A DNA stretch of 64,000 nucleotides, taken from the NCBI GenBank assembly GCA_946965045.2, contig OX337229.1, positions 1,674,001-1,738,000 on the forward strand. The letters are read 5' to 3'. Below the pieces are notes generated by a model, which had not been told where the DNA came from, did not search any database, and saw only the letters and a program-made list of their open reading frames with translations. Origin of the DNA: Epithemia pelagica (taxonomy: Eukaryota; Bacillariophyta; Bacillariophyceae; Surirellales; Surirellaceae). Below are positions 1 to 10,600 of the stretch, in pieces. Each line of letters opens with the position of its first letter. Position 1 is the stretch's first letter. The position numbers were made by a program, and so were the translations under genes.

Positions 1-1350
1 TTGCGAAATGGTGGAAAGCTTCATCGATGCCAAGAAGGCCTCGTACGATACTGGCGTTGCATTCGTATCCATGCACTCTTGTACGATCATGGTATGCATA
101 TCCGGAAGCAATGTTGTCCTCAGGTACATTAGAGCAGACTCTGTTGTAAGAGTGCTCAGGTTTTCCTTTGCCCAGCATTCAAACTTTACCTTTGCTTCAG
201 GTATGTGAACGAATAAGACGGGCGATGGCTCTTTCCCAATATGAACGTGGTAGTTGGGATGAGGGAAACTGTCGTTTTCCCGAAAGTACCTGTGAAAACG
301 AGCAATGGTCTTGGGATGTTTTTTTACTTTTTCACCATAAATCTGTTCCATTTTGCTTATGGCTTCGCTTATGCAGTTCAGCCATGTACGACCGTGTGGC
401 ATATCAAGCAACGCTATCTTATAAGAAAGTTGTAAATACGTTGCCTTGAGCAGTACCCTCTGTTGCTGTTCCTGGTTGGGGGGGAAGATGTCTCCCTTGT
501 TAACCACATTCGGAAGTGCCTCCACGTTGGAAATGGCCCTTTCAAGGGTTTCTATCCATCGCTCAAGATTTCGTTTTGACGATCCTGGAGAATCGCATTT
601 GCCGGCAAAGAGCCTACGGTTCCTTGGCTCATCAAAACAGGCGCTTTCCATTTGTTGCGATAGACCTTGGATCATCTCACTCTCGAAAACTGAAAAACCA
701 ATCGGCAAACTCTGTGGATGGTCATGGCCGATTTCGTCTGTGGCCAATTCAGGATGTTGGATTGCTCCAACAAGCACCTGATTTGTGTTGTCGTGAGGTG
801 GTGACGTTTGCATTTCGGTAGGGCTGTCTCCAATTTGTGGCGGTTGACCATGTTGCTGCGTTGCAGTGCTCTTCATTGCTGGTGGTGTTGTAGTGTTTCT
901 TGCTTGCTTGGATACAGTTGCCGTGCCTTCATGTACCCCTGGTGAGTCTTCGTTCCTTCGCTTCGTTGGCTTCTCTCGTCCCGACCGCCGAATCACATTC
1001 TCGGCTGCAGCCTCCAGCCATTCTTGGTGATCGTTCAACATCACTGGCAGTTTTGTTGTGTCGGAGCTTATATACAAGAATGTGTATCTTTGTTTATTGA
1101 TTGTGATTTTGTGGCGGTACCAGCCAAACTTGTTTGGTTCCGACACCTCATTTTCGAAAATGGGTTTAAGGACAATGTCTCTAGAGAAAAGAGAATTCAA
1201 TCTGATTGTCGACAGTCCTGGCAACCAAGTTCTCAGGTATCCTACAATCTCGGTGTCTTGGATCCACTTGTTGCAGAATCCGAACGAGGATCGGGTGCAT
1301 CGCGTCTTAAAGACGTCAAGAATATCTTTCCCAGAAAAATTTCGTTCCAT
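1..1350 (-). CDS. Unrecognised protein, C-terminus cut by window edge
   Basis: An open frame runs without a stop from an ATG at 1350 through position 1, about 450 codons, so the gene continues beyond the left edge. The frame is also open upstream of that ATG to a TGA near 1447, so the true start may lie in an upstream exon. The N-terminal 150 residues read like a folded domain (WLPGLST, NKFGWYRHKI, RYTFLYISSDTTKLP). A Lys/Arg/Thr/Gln-rich low-complexity linker of about 60 residues follows. Then comes a second folded stretch (HGRTWLN, ARFHRYF, YLRTTLLPDMHTM). I do not recognise a family. The style and the repeat-rich surroundings would fit a transposon-encoded protein, but that is inference. 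The maintained frame over 1.3 kb is the main reason to call it coding. Confidence 0.55.
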   Translation of the reverse strand, partial: MERNFSGKDILDVFKTRCTRSSFGFCNKWIQDTEIVGYLRTWLPGLSTIRLNSLFSRDIVLKPIFENEVSEPNKFGWYRHKITINKQRYTFLYISSDTTKLPVMLNDHQEWLEAAAENVIRRSGREKPTKRRNEDSPGVHEGTATVSKQARNTTTPPAMKSTATQQHGQPPQIGDSPTEMQTSPPHDNTNQVLVGAIQHPELATDEIGHDHPQSLPIGFSVFESEMIQGLSQQMESACFDEPRNRRLFAGKCDSPGSSKRNLERWIETLERAISNVEALPNVVNKGDIFPPNQEQQQRVLLKATYLQLSYKIALLDMPHGRTWLNCISEAISKMEQIYGEKVKKHPKTIARFHRYFRENDSFPHPNYHVHIGKEPSPVLFVHIPEAKVKFECWAKENLSTLTTESALMYLRTTLLPDMHTMIVQECMDTNATPVSYEAFLASMKLSTISQ

Positions 1351-2194
1351 CCTGTTGTAGACCGTGTTGCGTGGGATGAGTTGGATGATCGAATTATTGA
1401 GGATGATGCCAACCGTTTGAGATGTTGCCCCATTTGGGGTGGTTCAAGTAAACCCTAAAGCATCCGGATGCAGCTCGGCAACATCTCGAACGGTTGGGAT
1501 GGCCCTCCACCATGGTCGTTAGACAACAACCGTTTTTTCATCATTTTCGACGGAATTCTAGCGTTCGGAAGCTGTCACACATCACGGTACGAAACAAAAA
1601 ATTTATTATTCAGACACTGGGTTGTCACGAGTCGGACACTTTCATTCACTAGTCAGGCCAAACGCTATTGAGGATTATATTTTATGGTACTAAATCTACG
1701 AGGGGTCTACGTCAGGAACATACTCCCTGAACTCAGCTTGTACTCCCTATCAAGCTGTGTAGGTAGTGAGAAATTCCTGGAAGCCATGTCACAAAGTGTC
1801 ACACAAGTGTCACACACGAGAGGGAAACCGCGCGACTCTCACGAAACTACTTCCCGGTCGTACAAAAAATTCCTACTGTAGTATAAAAATGTGAGACGAA
1901 CTACCTACACAGTCTGGTATGGAGTTAGTAGAAAGCTATGAGTAGTAGAGGAGTAGAGGAGTTCTACGTTCTCTACTGCTCCGTTTTGTGGAAAGAGCTG
2001 AGCTTGGGAATGGGGAGAGTGCTAATTGCTACAATAGGAGTAATAAAGAGGAAAGCTGCCGTTGGGAGGAATAAAAACGGGATTGGAGCGTGAATCGTGA
2101 ATCCACTACGCAGGCCGAGACTGGGGCTAATGCTGGAGCCACAAGCCCACGCACTTTTTCCCCTCCCTGTTCCTGTGGTGCTGAGATTATTACT
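1351..2194. other. Intergenic, no gene supported
   Basis: Apart from the small inverted repeat, this stretch holds only short overlapping frames with no recognisable protein. A purine-rich run near 1937-1965 repeats GTAGAGGA-like units. Nothing else is seen. Confidence 0.4.
1411..1495. repeat. Short inverted repeat at the 5' end of the edge ORF
   Basis: The 19-nt segment 1411-1429 is the reverse complement of 1477-1495 with one mismatch, leaving a loop of about 47 nt. On opposite strands both arms can encode GNISNGW. It lies just upstream of the minus-strand edge gene. It could be a hairpin, or the scar of a small inverted duplication. Confidence 0.6.
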
Positions 2195-2811
2195 TAAGGG
2201 CTGGGTAAGCCGATCCATGTTCGGCTAAGTAGGCTCAGTACAAAAGCTACGTAGTACTATTTTCGTCTGTGTACGAAGTGGGGCGGATGGTCACATCGAG
2301 TCGCAAATTAAAACGTGCTGCCACGAGAAACAATGCAAATTGGAAGCCATCGCTCGACAATGATGGAAGTCATCACCCCCATGGCAATAACTTCCTGAAC
2401 AATTGAGCCTGCCTGAATCACTTTTACAATAAGAATCTTTACTACTAGAGCAACTTCGCTTTCACTTTGATTCAGGCACCCTTGAAAAATGAATGAGTTA
2501 GGGCGGTCGTTCGATTTCATCGCAGCAGAAAAATGAGCGTACCTTTTCAGCCAACTTGGCAAATCTTCTGTTATTTCAGACAACAATTTAAAAGGTAAAG
2601 GCAAAGGACTTACGGTGGTTGGATGTTTATGCGATGCATGGGTGAATGCATACGGCGTCACCGGATCTCGCCATCATTGTCGAGCGTTTTTGCATTTTTT
2701 TGAAATTCCGACCATTTCCGGCGTGACGTGTACTATCTGATTTTATGTACTCTACGTAGCTTTTGTACTGAGCCTACTTAGCCGAACATGGATCGGCTTA
2801 CCCAGCCCTTA
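2195..2811. repeat. Foldback/MITE-like unit with 60-bp perfect inverted arms
   Basis: The 60 nt at 2195-2254 are the exact reverse complement of 2752-2811. The enclosed core is about 497 bp. Each arm carries an outward-facing ATG followed by the same first residues (MDRLTQPL). On the left this opens an 81-codon minus-strand frame (1973-2218); on the right it stops after 22 codons. The core holds a 117-codon minus-strand frame (2308-2661) of no recognised family. Perfect arms imply recent origin or gene conversion. I found no target-site duplication: the flanks ATTATTACT and ACTACTCCTA do not match. It may be a non-autonomous foldback element, or an inverted duplication of a promoter and 5' end. 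Confidence 0.7.
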
Positions 2812-3297
2812 CTACTCCTAGTTACTATGGAAGACAATAAGAAATGGGATCAATGATGTATTGGGCAGCCGCAATTCTGTCAGTCAGATGCCACGAGTAC
2901 GAGGGCTGTATCCAGTTTCCCAGCAATACCCCAGAGGATTGACAATCAAAAATGGTGGAGGAGGAAAGGAGAAAGAGAACAGTATGCAGAGTACAGTTAG
3001 AAGCAATAGCTTTTTCACATTGATAGTCATCGGTTACTTGAGATTAGTCGGTGTAGCCCGAGAAGACTACCTAGAGAGATGGAAGAGACCCTCAAACCAT
3101 GAAATGGCTCCATTACAAGTGCTCTTGACTCCAATCAAACAGAACATGTTTGCTTTGGCAACGGACGGTATCTCGCCACTCGATGTTCATTACAAGATTT
3201 TGGAAGACAACGTAGATATATCCAGCTGATGCGCTTTGTTCTCATCCAAGCTGAAGTGCCGTGTAGTAACTGCATTAGTTTTTGCATGTGTTGTCAG
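2812..3297. other. Intergenic with a weak open frame
   Basis: A plus-strand frame of about 114 codons (ATG 2888 to stop 3229) contains one hydrophobic run (FFTLIVIGYLRLVGVA). It resembles no family I know. It could be a small secreted or membrane protein or simply chance. No other feature is seen. Confidence 0.2.
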
Positions 3298-4008
3298 CTA
3301 GAAATCCATGAGTTGAGCTTGAGCAATATACTGGGCAAAGAGACAGAACGCCTGAGAGAATGCATAGCAAGACTCCTTTAGCTCTTCTTCTGAAGCGTCA
3401 AATGTTTTCCATAGGCCATTTCGACATTGTTTCTGTATATCACATACAGCTTCTTGAATGCCGGCACGCCGTCGTCTGGATTCGCGCGCAGCATAATGGG
3501 ATAAGTAGAACTCTAAACCAATCCAATCCATGCGCTCGTCCTCTTCCTCTTCTTCATAGCCCTTCTTGTAGAGCATCGTTAATTGTTGCTTCCCATAAGA
3601 CGAAAGGAGGGTAGACGCTTCGTCAACAGAGTAATCAATACCAGCTGAGAACTGGACCAGGGAATCGAGAAGCTCGGAAAAGGAATAGTCCGGGGTTACG
3701 CTGGCTTGATGCTGTTGAATAATTTTTTGCGCTTTGAGAATGATAGCCCTGTGATTTGCAAGAAATCGGTCGTAATCTTCATCGTTGTACCAGGTTTGGT
3801 GACAGTCTTCCGCATATTTGACCTTATCGTCGTGGTAACTGTTCTGGGTTTCATCTACTCGTATACACTTCTTGGAGTGTATGAGGCGAGGTCGCTTTAA
3901 TTCATTCTGAGAGATTTCAATTTCTTTCTGCATCGTTGGTGAAGAGGAGTCTGCGACCCCGGTCGGGCTTCCGTAAGTGTTACCGTAAAAGAGGCTTTGA
4001 AAAATCAT
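3298..4008 (-). CDS. Diatom orphan family, acidic/Arg-rich protein
   Basis: Single-exon gene of about 236 aa starting at the ATG at 4008 (MIFQSLFYG). An open extension upstream to 4104 looks like 5' UTR. The protein has an unstructured first 60 residues and then a conserved-looking core (TWYNDEDYDRF, RAIILKAQKI). An acidic run (EEEEEDER) follows, then the motif GLEFYLSH-AARESRRRRAGIQEAV. The C-terminus is helical (YAFSQAFCLFAQYIAQAQ). I associate this WYNxxD / GLExYL / RRxRR arrangement with a large uncharacterised family repeated many times in diatom genomes; this is from memory and was not searched. No catalytic motif is visible. Function unknown. Confidence 0.75.
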   Translation of the reverse strand: MIFQSLFYGNTYGSPTGVADSSSPTMQKEIEISQNELKRPRLIHSKKCIRVDETQNSYHDDKVKYAEDCHQTWYNDEDYDRFLANHRAIILKAQKIIQQHQASVTPDYSFSELLDSLVQFSAGIDYSVDEASTLLSSYGKQQLTMLYKKGYEEEEEDERMDWIGLEFYLSHYAARESRRRRAGIQEAVCDIQKQCRNGLWKTFDASEEELKESCYAFSQAFCLFAQYIAQAQLMDF

Positions 4009-5934
4009 GGTAAACGAAGTTGTTGCGCAAGTGTAAGATGAAAGGATGGGGAATGGACTTTCGGATTGGCAAAGCCGTGAAGGTAAAAGAAATGTGCAGA
4101 GCAATCCATGCTGATATCCTTCCCAAGGAGGGTGCCCATTCTCGGTTGGTTCGGGATGGTTACGGATGGATGCATCGGGAGAACGCGCCTTTGCGGTCCG
4201 AATTTTTCTTCTACTGATTGATTATGTCCGAACCTCATTCCTGTGATTCAAAAATGCATGGAGCACCACGGAGCTGTCCAATGAAGGGGTTTTGAACTTG
4301 AATACCCGCTTGGACGGAGTACCTCCATTCTCCATTGCGTGTTCTTCTTTCAGCAGGAGGTGTTTGTGGTTTTCGGTGGAAGCTGTGGTCGCCGCTGAGG
4401 AGTGAGGATTTGCGGTCTGACAAAAAACCTGAGCGTTTTGTTTCGTAAAATGAATGAACCATGGTAATGACACAGCAAGAAAAAGAACGTCTTCTGAATG
4501 AACGACGGCCAATAAACATTGTGTGATAAAGGGGAGGATGAACGTCGCTCTACCTGGAGAACGACAAAAAACAGATAATTGATAGAAGGAGGATAAAAAC
4601 GGGAAGTAGAAAGTGCGTTCTCCCTTAGTAATCAAACTACACTGCATCGGTAATAAATCGTGGTTGCGGTATTGTCTTGACATGAGGCGACGGAGAAAGC
4701 ATCGTTGAGGGGGAAGCTAGGAGTGAATGCGAGAACACCAGACAAACCAGTAAGTCTGGCACGAAAATGGGAATCGTTGTGGTCCAAGCCATGAAAAAAT
4801 GCCCTTCTAAGATTCGGCTGGGCTTCTCCACGTTGTTGCTTGCAATAGAATCTCTGTATTTCATGATGTGAGCGACCCACAACTCAGAGAGCTTCTCATG
4901 TCTCCAGCCCGATATCACATGTCAAGTCCACATGTATCACTTATAGGAGGCTACCCCTGTTTGTTTAACCTTTTCAACAATTGAAACAAACGAGGGAACA
5001 AGAAAAGGGATTTAGTATAGAATATCAAACAAACAAACATGATGTGATCACTCGCGAAAAGAAAGCTCTCTTTGAACGGAAAGAACTCTGCCGATAAAAG
5101 TGATAGATTTAATGTTGCAAAACCATTTTGTGCACCTGCGACATGGAAATAGAAAATGCAGCCTTTCGGCCGTCGACACAGGCTGGGATGCAGGTATGCG
5201 AAACAGACCACATCAAGGTCATCACTTCATCTTTTCATGAAAGACTCCAGGAACAGTTCTCGTACCATGACTGATGTGATTGATATCACGAGGGTTTTGC
5301 CACATCAACCTGGAAACACAAAAAAATTCAAGTGAAATCCAGAACAAGGTCAGATTGTTGCTACCTTGTCAAGCGATTCGCTACGAAACCAAACGAAACG
5401 CCTAATTGAGGTGACATTCTTGTTGGCATGCTCGTATCTGATGATTGAAGCGGGAGAAGGGGCGTGAAAACCACACCGACAGAGAATGGCTGTAGAAAGC
5501 CATGGGTCGCAAAATCGTAGCACAAAGGCAATCCATGCCGAGAGGATACAAACAGAACAGCGAAGCCAGACGCCCTACCTGAAACCTGGAAACAGAATCG
5601 TATGTTAGACAACGCGTTGAAATGAAAACAACTTGATGATAAACAAGGTTCTCGTCCCTCGGCATCTCTCGATTTCGCATGTCGATAGAAAGGAACGTGA
5701 CCCATGAAAGGATTCACTCCTAGGGAAGAACAACATGCACAACACATCTGCGTTAATTCCTCGACTCGGTTGCACTCACTTATATTGTATTCTGCCTGTG
5801 AGAGCGGTTCGAGCAACCCCTCCTCATGTCAATGATTTCTAAAACATAATCATGAAGCCAAAAATCGGAGTCTGTGGATCCATCGTCAAAGATCTAAATC
5901 TTCGACAGATCACAGATCGCTTGGTGGTTGTGTG
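4009..5934. other. 1.9 kb with only unresolved minus-strand frames
   Basis: Several moderately long minus-strand frames lie here: 4222-4683 (153 codons), 4632-4880, 4637-4918, 5361-5816 and 5402-5680. Some have hydrophobic stretches (FYFPFLSSFYQLSVF, IPIFVPDLLVCLVF) and plausible acceptor sites, such as TTTCCAG near 5591. They might be exons of one multi-exon membrane protein on the minus strand. Competing frames overlap and no family motif decides between them, so I do not draw a gene model. Confidence 0.3.
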
Positions 5935-7460
5935 TTGTGTACCCCCCAGCGGGGGTGTTTTTGAGGGAGTAATTTCGTTGAAACACCCCCTTCTCTGTTC
6001 GCTGGATCTTGACGGTAGGCATATCTCATTTCCTCCACCACGATAACAACACGACAATCAAACTTTGTTGTTGCTGGTGACCTCCAATGGCCACCCCATC
6101 ATGATCTGACCATCATGTGCTTCATCTGGGTACCATGGCAGTTGTGAGGGACACAGTGGATTCGGGCCACTCTAGGAAATGACCAATACAGTGACGCGTA
6201 ATACAGGAACAATAGGAGACCATGATGGCATGAAAATACATGAGAGTTGATGTTTTGCTATCAATGCAGCGCGTAACTACTACTGTTATGTGTATTGTAG
6301 ATCAATAGGTGTTCAAACAATGCAAGATAAGAGCCATATTGTCCCTTTGAGTTGCTTCGTTCGAAATTGTGAGACGTCGCGTCCGTGCCTGTGCCACGAG
6401 GCATGGCGCCTATGAGTCTGATGCATAACAGCCTTAACCTTTAAACTTTGGTGATGCAGATGCATTCTACACTATTGGTTTGAGGTCTATGACTGGGAAG
6501 ACAGGTTTCAAGAGTCCAAATAGGTGCACAACAACCTGTGCAACACCATGGCCCGTGTTGTTATCGTGGTGGAGGAAATGAGATATGCCTACCGTCAAGA
6601 AATAGGTTATTATTTGCTCTTAGGGAAGGGGGTGGCTACACGAAATTACACCCTCAAAGCTACCCCCGCTGGGGGGTAGTGTGTTGTGGGGTCTCCTACT
6701 CCCCACCCCCTAGCGGGGGTGTTTTTGAGGTTGTAATTTCGTTGAAACACCCCCGTCTCTCTGGTAGAAAAATAACCTGTTTCTAGTCGGCAGGCATGTC
6801 TCATTCCATCCATCGCGATAACAGCACGGACCTCGGTGTTGCACCTGTTGTTGTGCACCTATTTTGACACTTGGTACCTGTCGGGCGAGTCATAGGCCTC
6901 TAACCAATAGCGTAGGCTACATCTGCATGGCCAAAATATGAAGGTTGAGTCTATTGTGGAGCTGGTTCACAGGCACCATGCCTCGTGGCACGGTCATACG
7001 GAAGCAACGCCTCACCATTTCGAACGAAGCATCTCAAGGGATGTATGGCTCCTATCATTCATTGTTTCGACACCTAATGGTACACAATATACATAACAGT
7101 AGTAACGGAGTGTATCGACAGCAGGACCTCTTTTCCCATGTGTTTTTGGGGCCATCATGGTCTCGTGTCGTGCCATAATTCTGGGCCACTATTTTCATCC
7201 TTGCCTAGAGTGACCCTCATGCACTGTGCCGCTCACAATGCACTACCATGGTACTAATATGAATCACACGATGGTCGGATCATGATGGGGTGATCATAGG
7301 AGGTCACCAGCAACAACAAAGTTTGATTGTCGTGTTGTTATCGTGGTTGTGAAAATGAGATATGCCTACCGACTACTTGTAGGTAGACCGGACACCAGAG
7401 AGATGGGGGTGGCTACACGAAATTAAACCCTCTTAGCCACCCCCGCTAGGGGGTGTCCCA
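5935..7460. repeat. Nested giant palindrome (foldback element), about 1.5 kb
   Basis: The whole stretch folds on a centre near 6695: 5940-6690 is an imperfect reverse complement of 6700-7455. Matches recur along both arms. The GATAACAAC/GTTGTTATC blocks at about 6045, 6555, 6820 and 7335 pair in mirror order. The GCCACGAGGCATGG blocks near 6390 and 6975 also pair, as do the CATAACAGTAGT-type blocks near 6290 and 7095. Four copies of a small G/C palindrome (CCCCNGCNGGGG) sit near 5945, 6668, 6713 and 7448, so an inner palindrome (about 6540-6850) is nested in the outer one. Arms look roughly 75% similar by eye. There is no coding capacity beyond short shadow frames. This fits a decayed foldback transposon. 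Confidence 0.75.
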
Positions 7461-7480
7461 CTCCCACTCCCACTCCCACA
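7457..7480. repeat. CCCACT microsatellite
   Basis: About four tandem CCCACT units directly follow the palindrome and precede the kinase-phosphatase gene by about 170 bp. Confidence 0.8.
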
Positions 7481-7646
7481 CCGACATATGTCGTCCGCCA
7501 TCACGCCAGTCAAGCAATGGACCAGCGCGATCGACGAGCACAGACCGACGCGCGCTCTCCTCCATCACTTTTTCATCTCGAATCTCGGATCTTTCTCGTA
7601 GACTACTTCGCATTTCGGATCGTCTCGACAGCCATGGAATAAAAGG

Positions 7647-10600
7647 ATGAAAAGAGCTCAAGCTCTGGTTTTGCTTGTTGCAGTGCTGGAAGCATTAACC
7701 GCTTTATCAGTTGAAGAGGAAGAATACAAAACATATCCCAAAGATCCGACTTTCACGGCCTCGCCGGGTGACACTCTATTGGATGTCGTGGATCACTTGG
7801 ACGAGAACAGAAGAAAGCACAATCCGGTAGACCATGACACGCCTTTTTCGTCTCAGACCACGCGTCTTTCACCTATACAAAGAATATGGGAGGCTGTTGT
7901 TCAAAAGATAAGTGCTTCGTGGAAACGGTTAAAACAGCAGCCACACGAAGGATTTGAGCCTTCGCCCCAGCTTCCGTCACCCTTTGGGTCCATGGAGAGT
8001 ACGGGTGCAATTATCAAGGAATTGAACGAACAATATCACAGAGCAGTTGCACAAAAGCTTATCGGAAATTCGGAAGAAGCGGAGCCTTTACCTTGGATGG
8101 TATGTGCCGATTCTTCAATGATGGTCCATGATGGTGAGCCGTATATTGGCATGGTTTTTGATATCTTTCAGAACGATCAAGAGGATGGGAAAGAGCAAAT
8201 GAGCCATTCTCCACTTCACCATGACAAAGCAACCTGCAACAATATTGTGAGTCAAAATCAAAACTTTTTGACTCGATACGAGCTAATGGAGCCCCTTCAT
8301 CTCGAGCTTGGGTCTACGGTCAAACATGCCGTCGACTATCACTTCATTCCGGTTCTTGCCGACCAGGTGGAGCTTATGGAAGCATCCCATGATTATTCAC
8401 CAGTGGCAATCTCTCCAGAAGAGCAGGATGTTCATGGTAATGTAGAAGTGCTGGGAACTCGGCAACATGCACCACCTGCGCGGTTTGGCCATGATTGGTG
8501 GCAATGGTGGATCCCATGGTGGAGCTGGGATGGATCTCAAGACCATTTTTCAAACTACCGTATGAATAAGCACGCTTTCGCAGGAGGGTCGCATGGAGAA
8601 GGTCCGTTGTTGCATACGTTTCGGTTATTTTCAACCACTTGATCCTGACCATTAGACTTCCTTGTTTTCTTGCCTCCACCCGATCAATTTCGGCATTAAA
8701 GTCTGGCGAGGATGTCGAAGGTGTATGAAAAACAGCGATAGAGTGGGTGAAAATGAGAATTGCGATGATAAGACACCTTTGATCTTAAAGAGACTCAAGG
8801 TCGAGAATGGATACCGTGTGTTGGAAGCCGGGTTAAGAGAAATTTATTTTGGTCGATGGCTTTCAAGGCAAGTTCTAGACGTTGCCAAAATGTACACAGC
8901 GTATGTGGATCATTTTTATCGAGAGCAGAATGATTCCTTGGAACTATGGATTGTATTTGAACATGGTGGGTCCTCCCTTCGATCTTTTCTCTACACTGGA
9001 ACCCTGTACGGCGATTACGTGGTGTACCAGCATTCACTTCTTTGGATGCAGCTCCGCATGAGTGTCCCAAAGGAAAACCAAACAGGGTCTCTCTTCTCCC
9101 CCAGCGTCAGCTTTGTTCCAAACGATTCTTCGGTGAACAAGACTGCTGAAGGCTCTACGTCCACATCCGGTGGTGTGGGCAAGTCGATCATGCGAAGCAT
9201 TTTGAAACAAATCCTTCAGGCTGCTGCTTACCTTCACGCCCATGGAATTGTGCACAGAGATATTAAGCCAAGGTAAGTCGTACATGCGAATATCGAGCCT
9301 ACTGGCGGAAGTTGTCTCTGACAGGAGTGCTTACCTTTGCAACAACTTTAGCAATATCCTGTGCAAGACAAACATTGAGTGGGATGATGCGCAAGTTGTC
9401 ATCCCAGACCACCCTTTTGTAGATTGTGTACTTGGTGATTTCTCCAGTGCTTGGAACGGCTTTTCTCATGGAACCTTGTATACCGGTGGCCCTTCTCGAC
9501 TGGAACAAACCGATGAGTATGCTCCGCCGGAAGCTCTTCATGGCAGTCAGTACCGATCGCCGTGGCTCTTGGGTCCTGCATTCGACAGCTGGAGCATTGG
9601 AATTGTTGCGCTTGAGCTCCTTCTTGGAACACCAAACGTTTTTACTGTCGATCAGCGAACAAGAGCTGTGATTACCCATAAAATGCGAAAGCAGGGGGCT
9701 TCAAACCAAGGTGCGTTGCCTTTTTCGTCTTTTGTTGAAAATATTGTCTGCTTCGCTTACTTCTCCTGTTTTGCTGCGCAACAGAGATTGAGAAAGCGCT
9801 TTATCTGTAAGTTGCAGCAGCATGCAGACCAATGATCGCCAGCGATTTGTCTAACATTAATGGTTTGAATTGACAGAGCTGCGCTGTCCCAGTTTTGCAT
9901 TTACAATCAAAAGACAAGTGAATGGCCCCTCCGACAGGGTGACCCTCTCCACAAGTCCAACATGGTGAAACAAACTTGCACCATTGACGACTTTCAGCGA
10001 GCTCTACATGCACGAGATCCTCTCGGAATCGGCTTTGACAAATCTGCCGACAACCTACTGCACCTGATATGGCAGCTGTTGGCCTGGGTAAGTTGTTTCG
10101 GATCCTTTTCTCCATCGGAGCCATAGCAAAGAGAAGTATGTTCACATCGGACTTTCTATTGTTCCCACTCCCAGAACCCTAAGGATAGAATCACAGCCGC
10201 AGAGGCTCTGAGTCACCCATACTTTGAGCACATGGATGGAGCTGTAGCAGGTGAACACAATGCGCTTGAATCTCAAATGCTGGATCCCCAAATGGATATG
10301 AAGTTAGCCAATGAGGTGACTCAGTTCAAATGCCCTAAGTGTGGTAGGGTGTTTCAGGATTGGCATTCGTGCCGCCATCATGCACGAGGTCGAAAACACG
10401 CCAACTTTTGTATCTATGACAAGGAATCACTCCCAACTTGTTTGAATGCTCATTCGATGCTTCCAGCCCATTCGAATTCAGGACACTGCGATATCCGAGG
10501 AAGAAGACGTGTCATCGAAGATTTCCATACAATAGAGTTGTTACCGGATCAGCAGTTTTACGGTAAGTGTCTTGTAGAGGCTTTACTTTCTACTGCATAC

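Noticed and set aside
5852-6786. Small ORFs inside the giant palindrome
   Set aside because: They share the same peptide on both arms because of the inverted repeat (for example CYRGGGNEICLPSR). No domain and no coding bias.
7647-8642. A separate 331-aa secreted protein ending at 8642
   Set aside because: The frame splits the kinase Gly loop. GT at 8602 and AG at 8701 join GGSHGE to VWRG and keep frame, so the stop is intronic.
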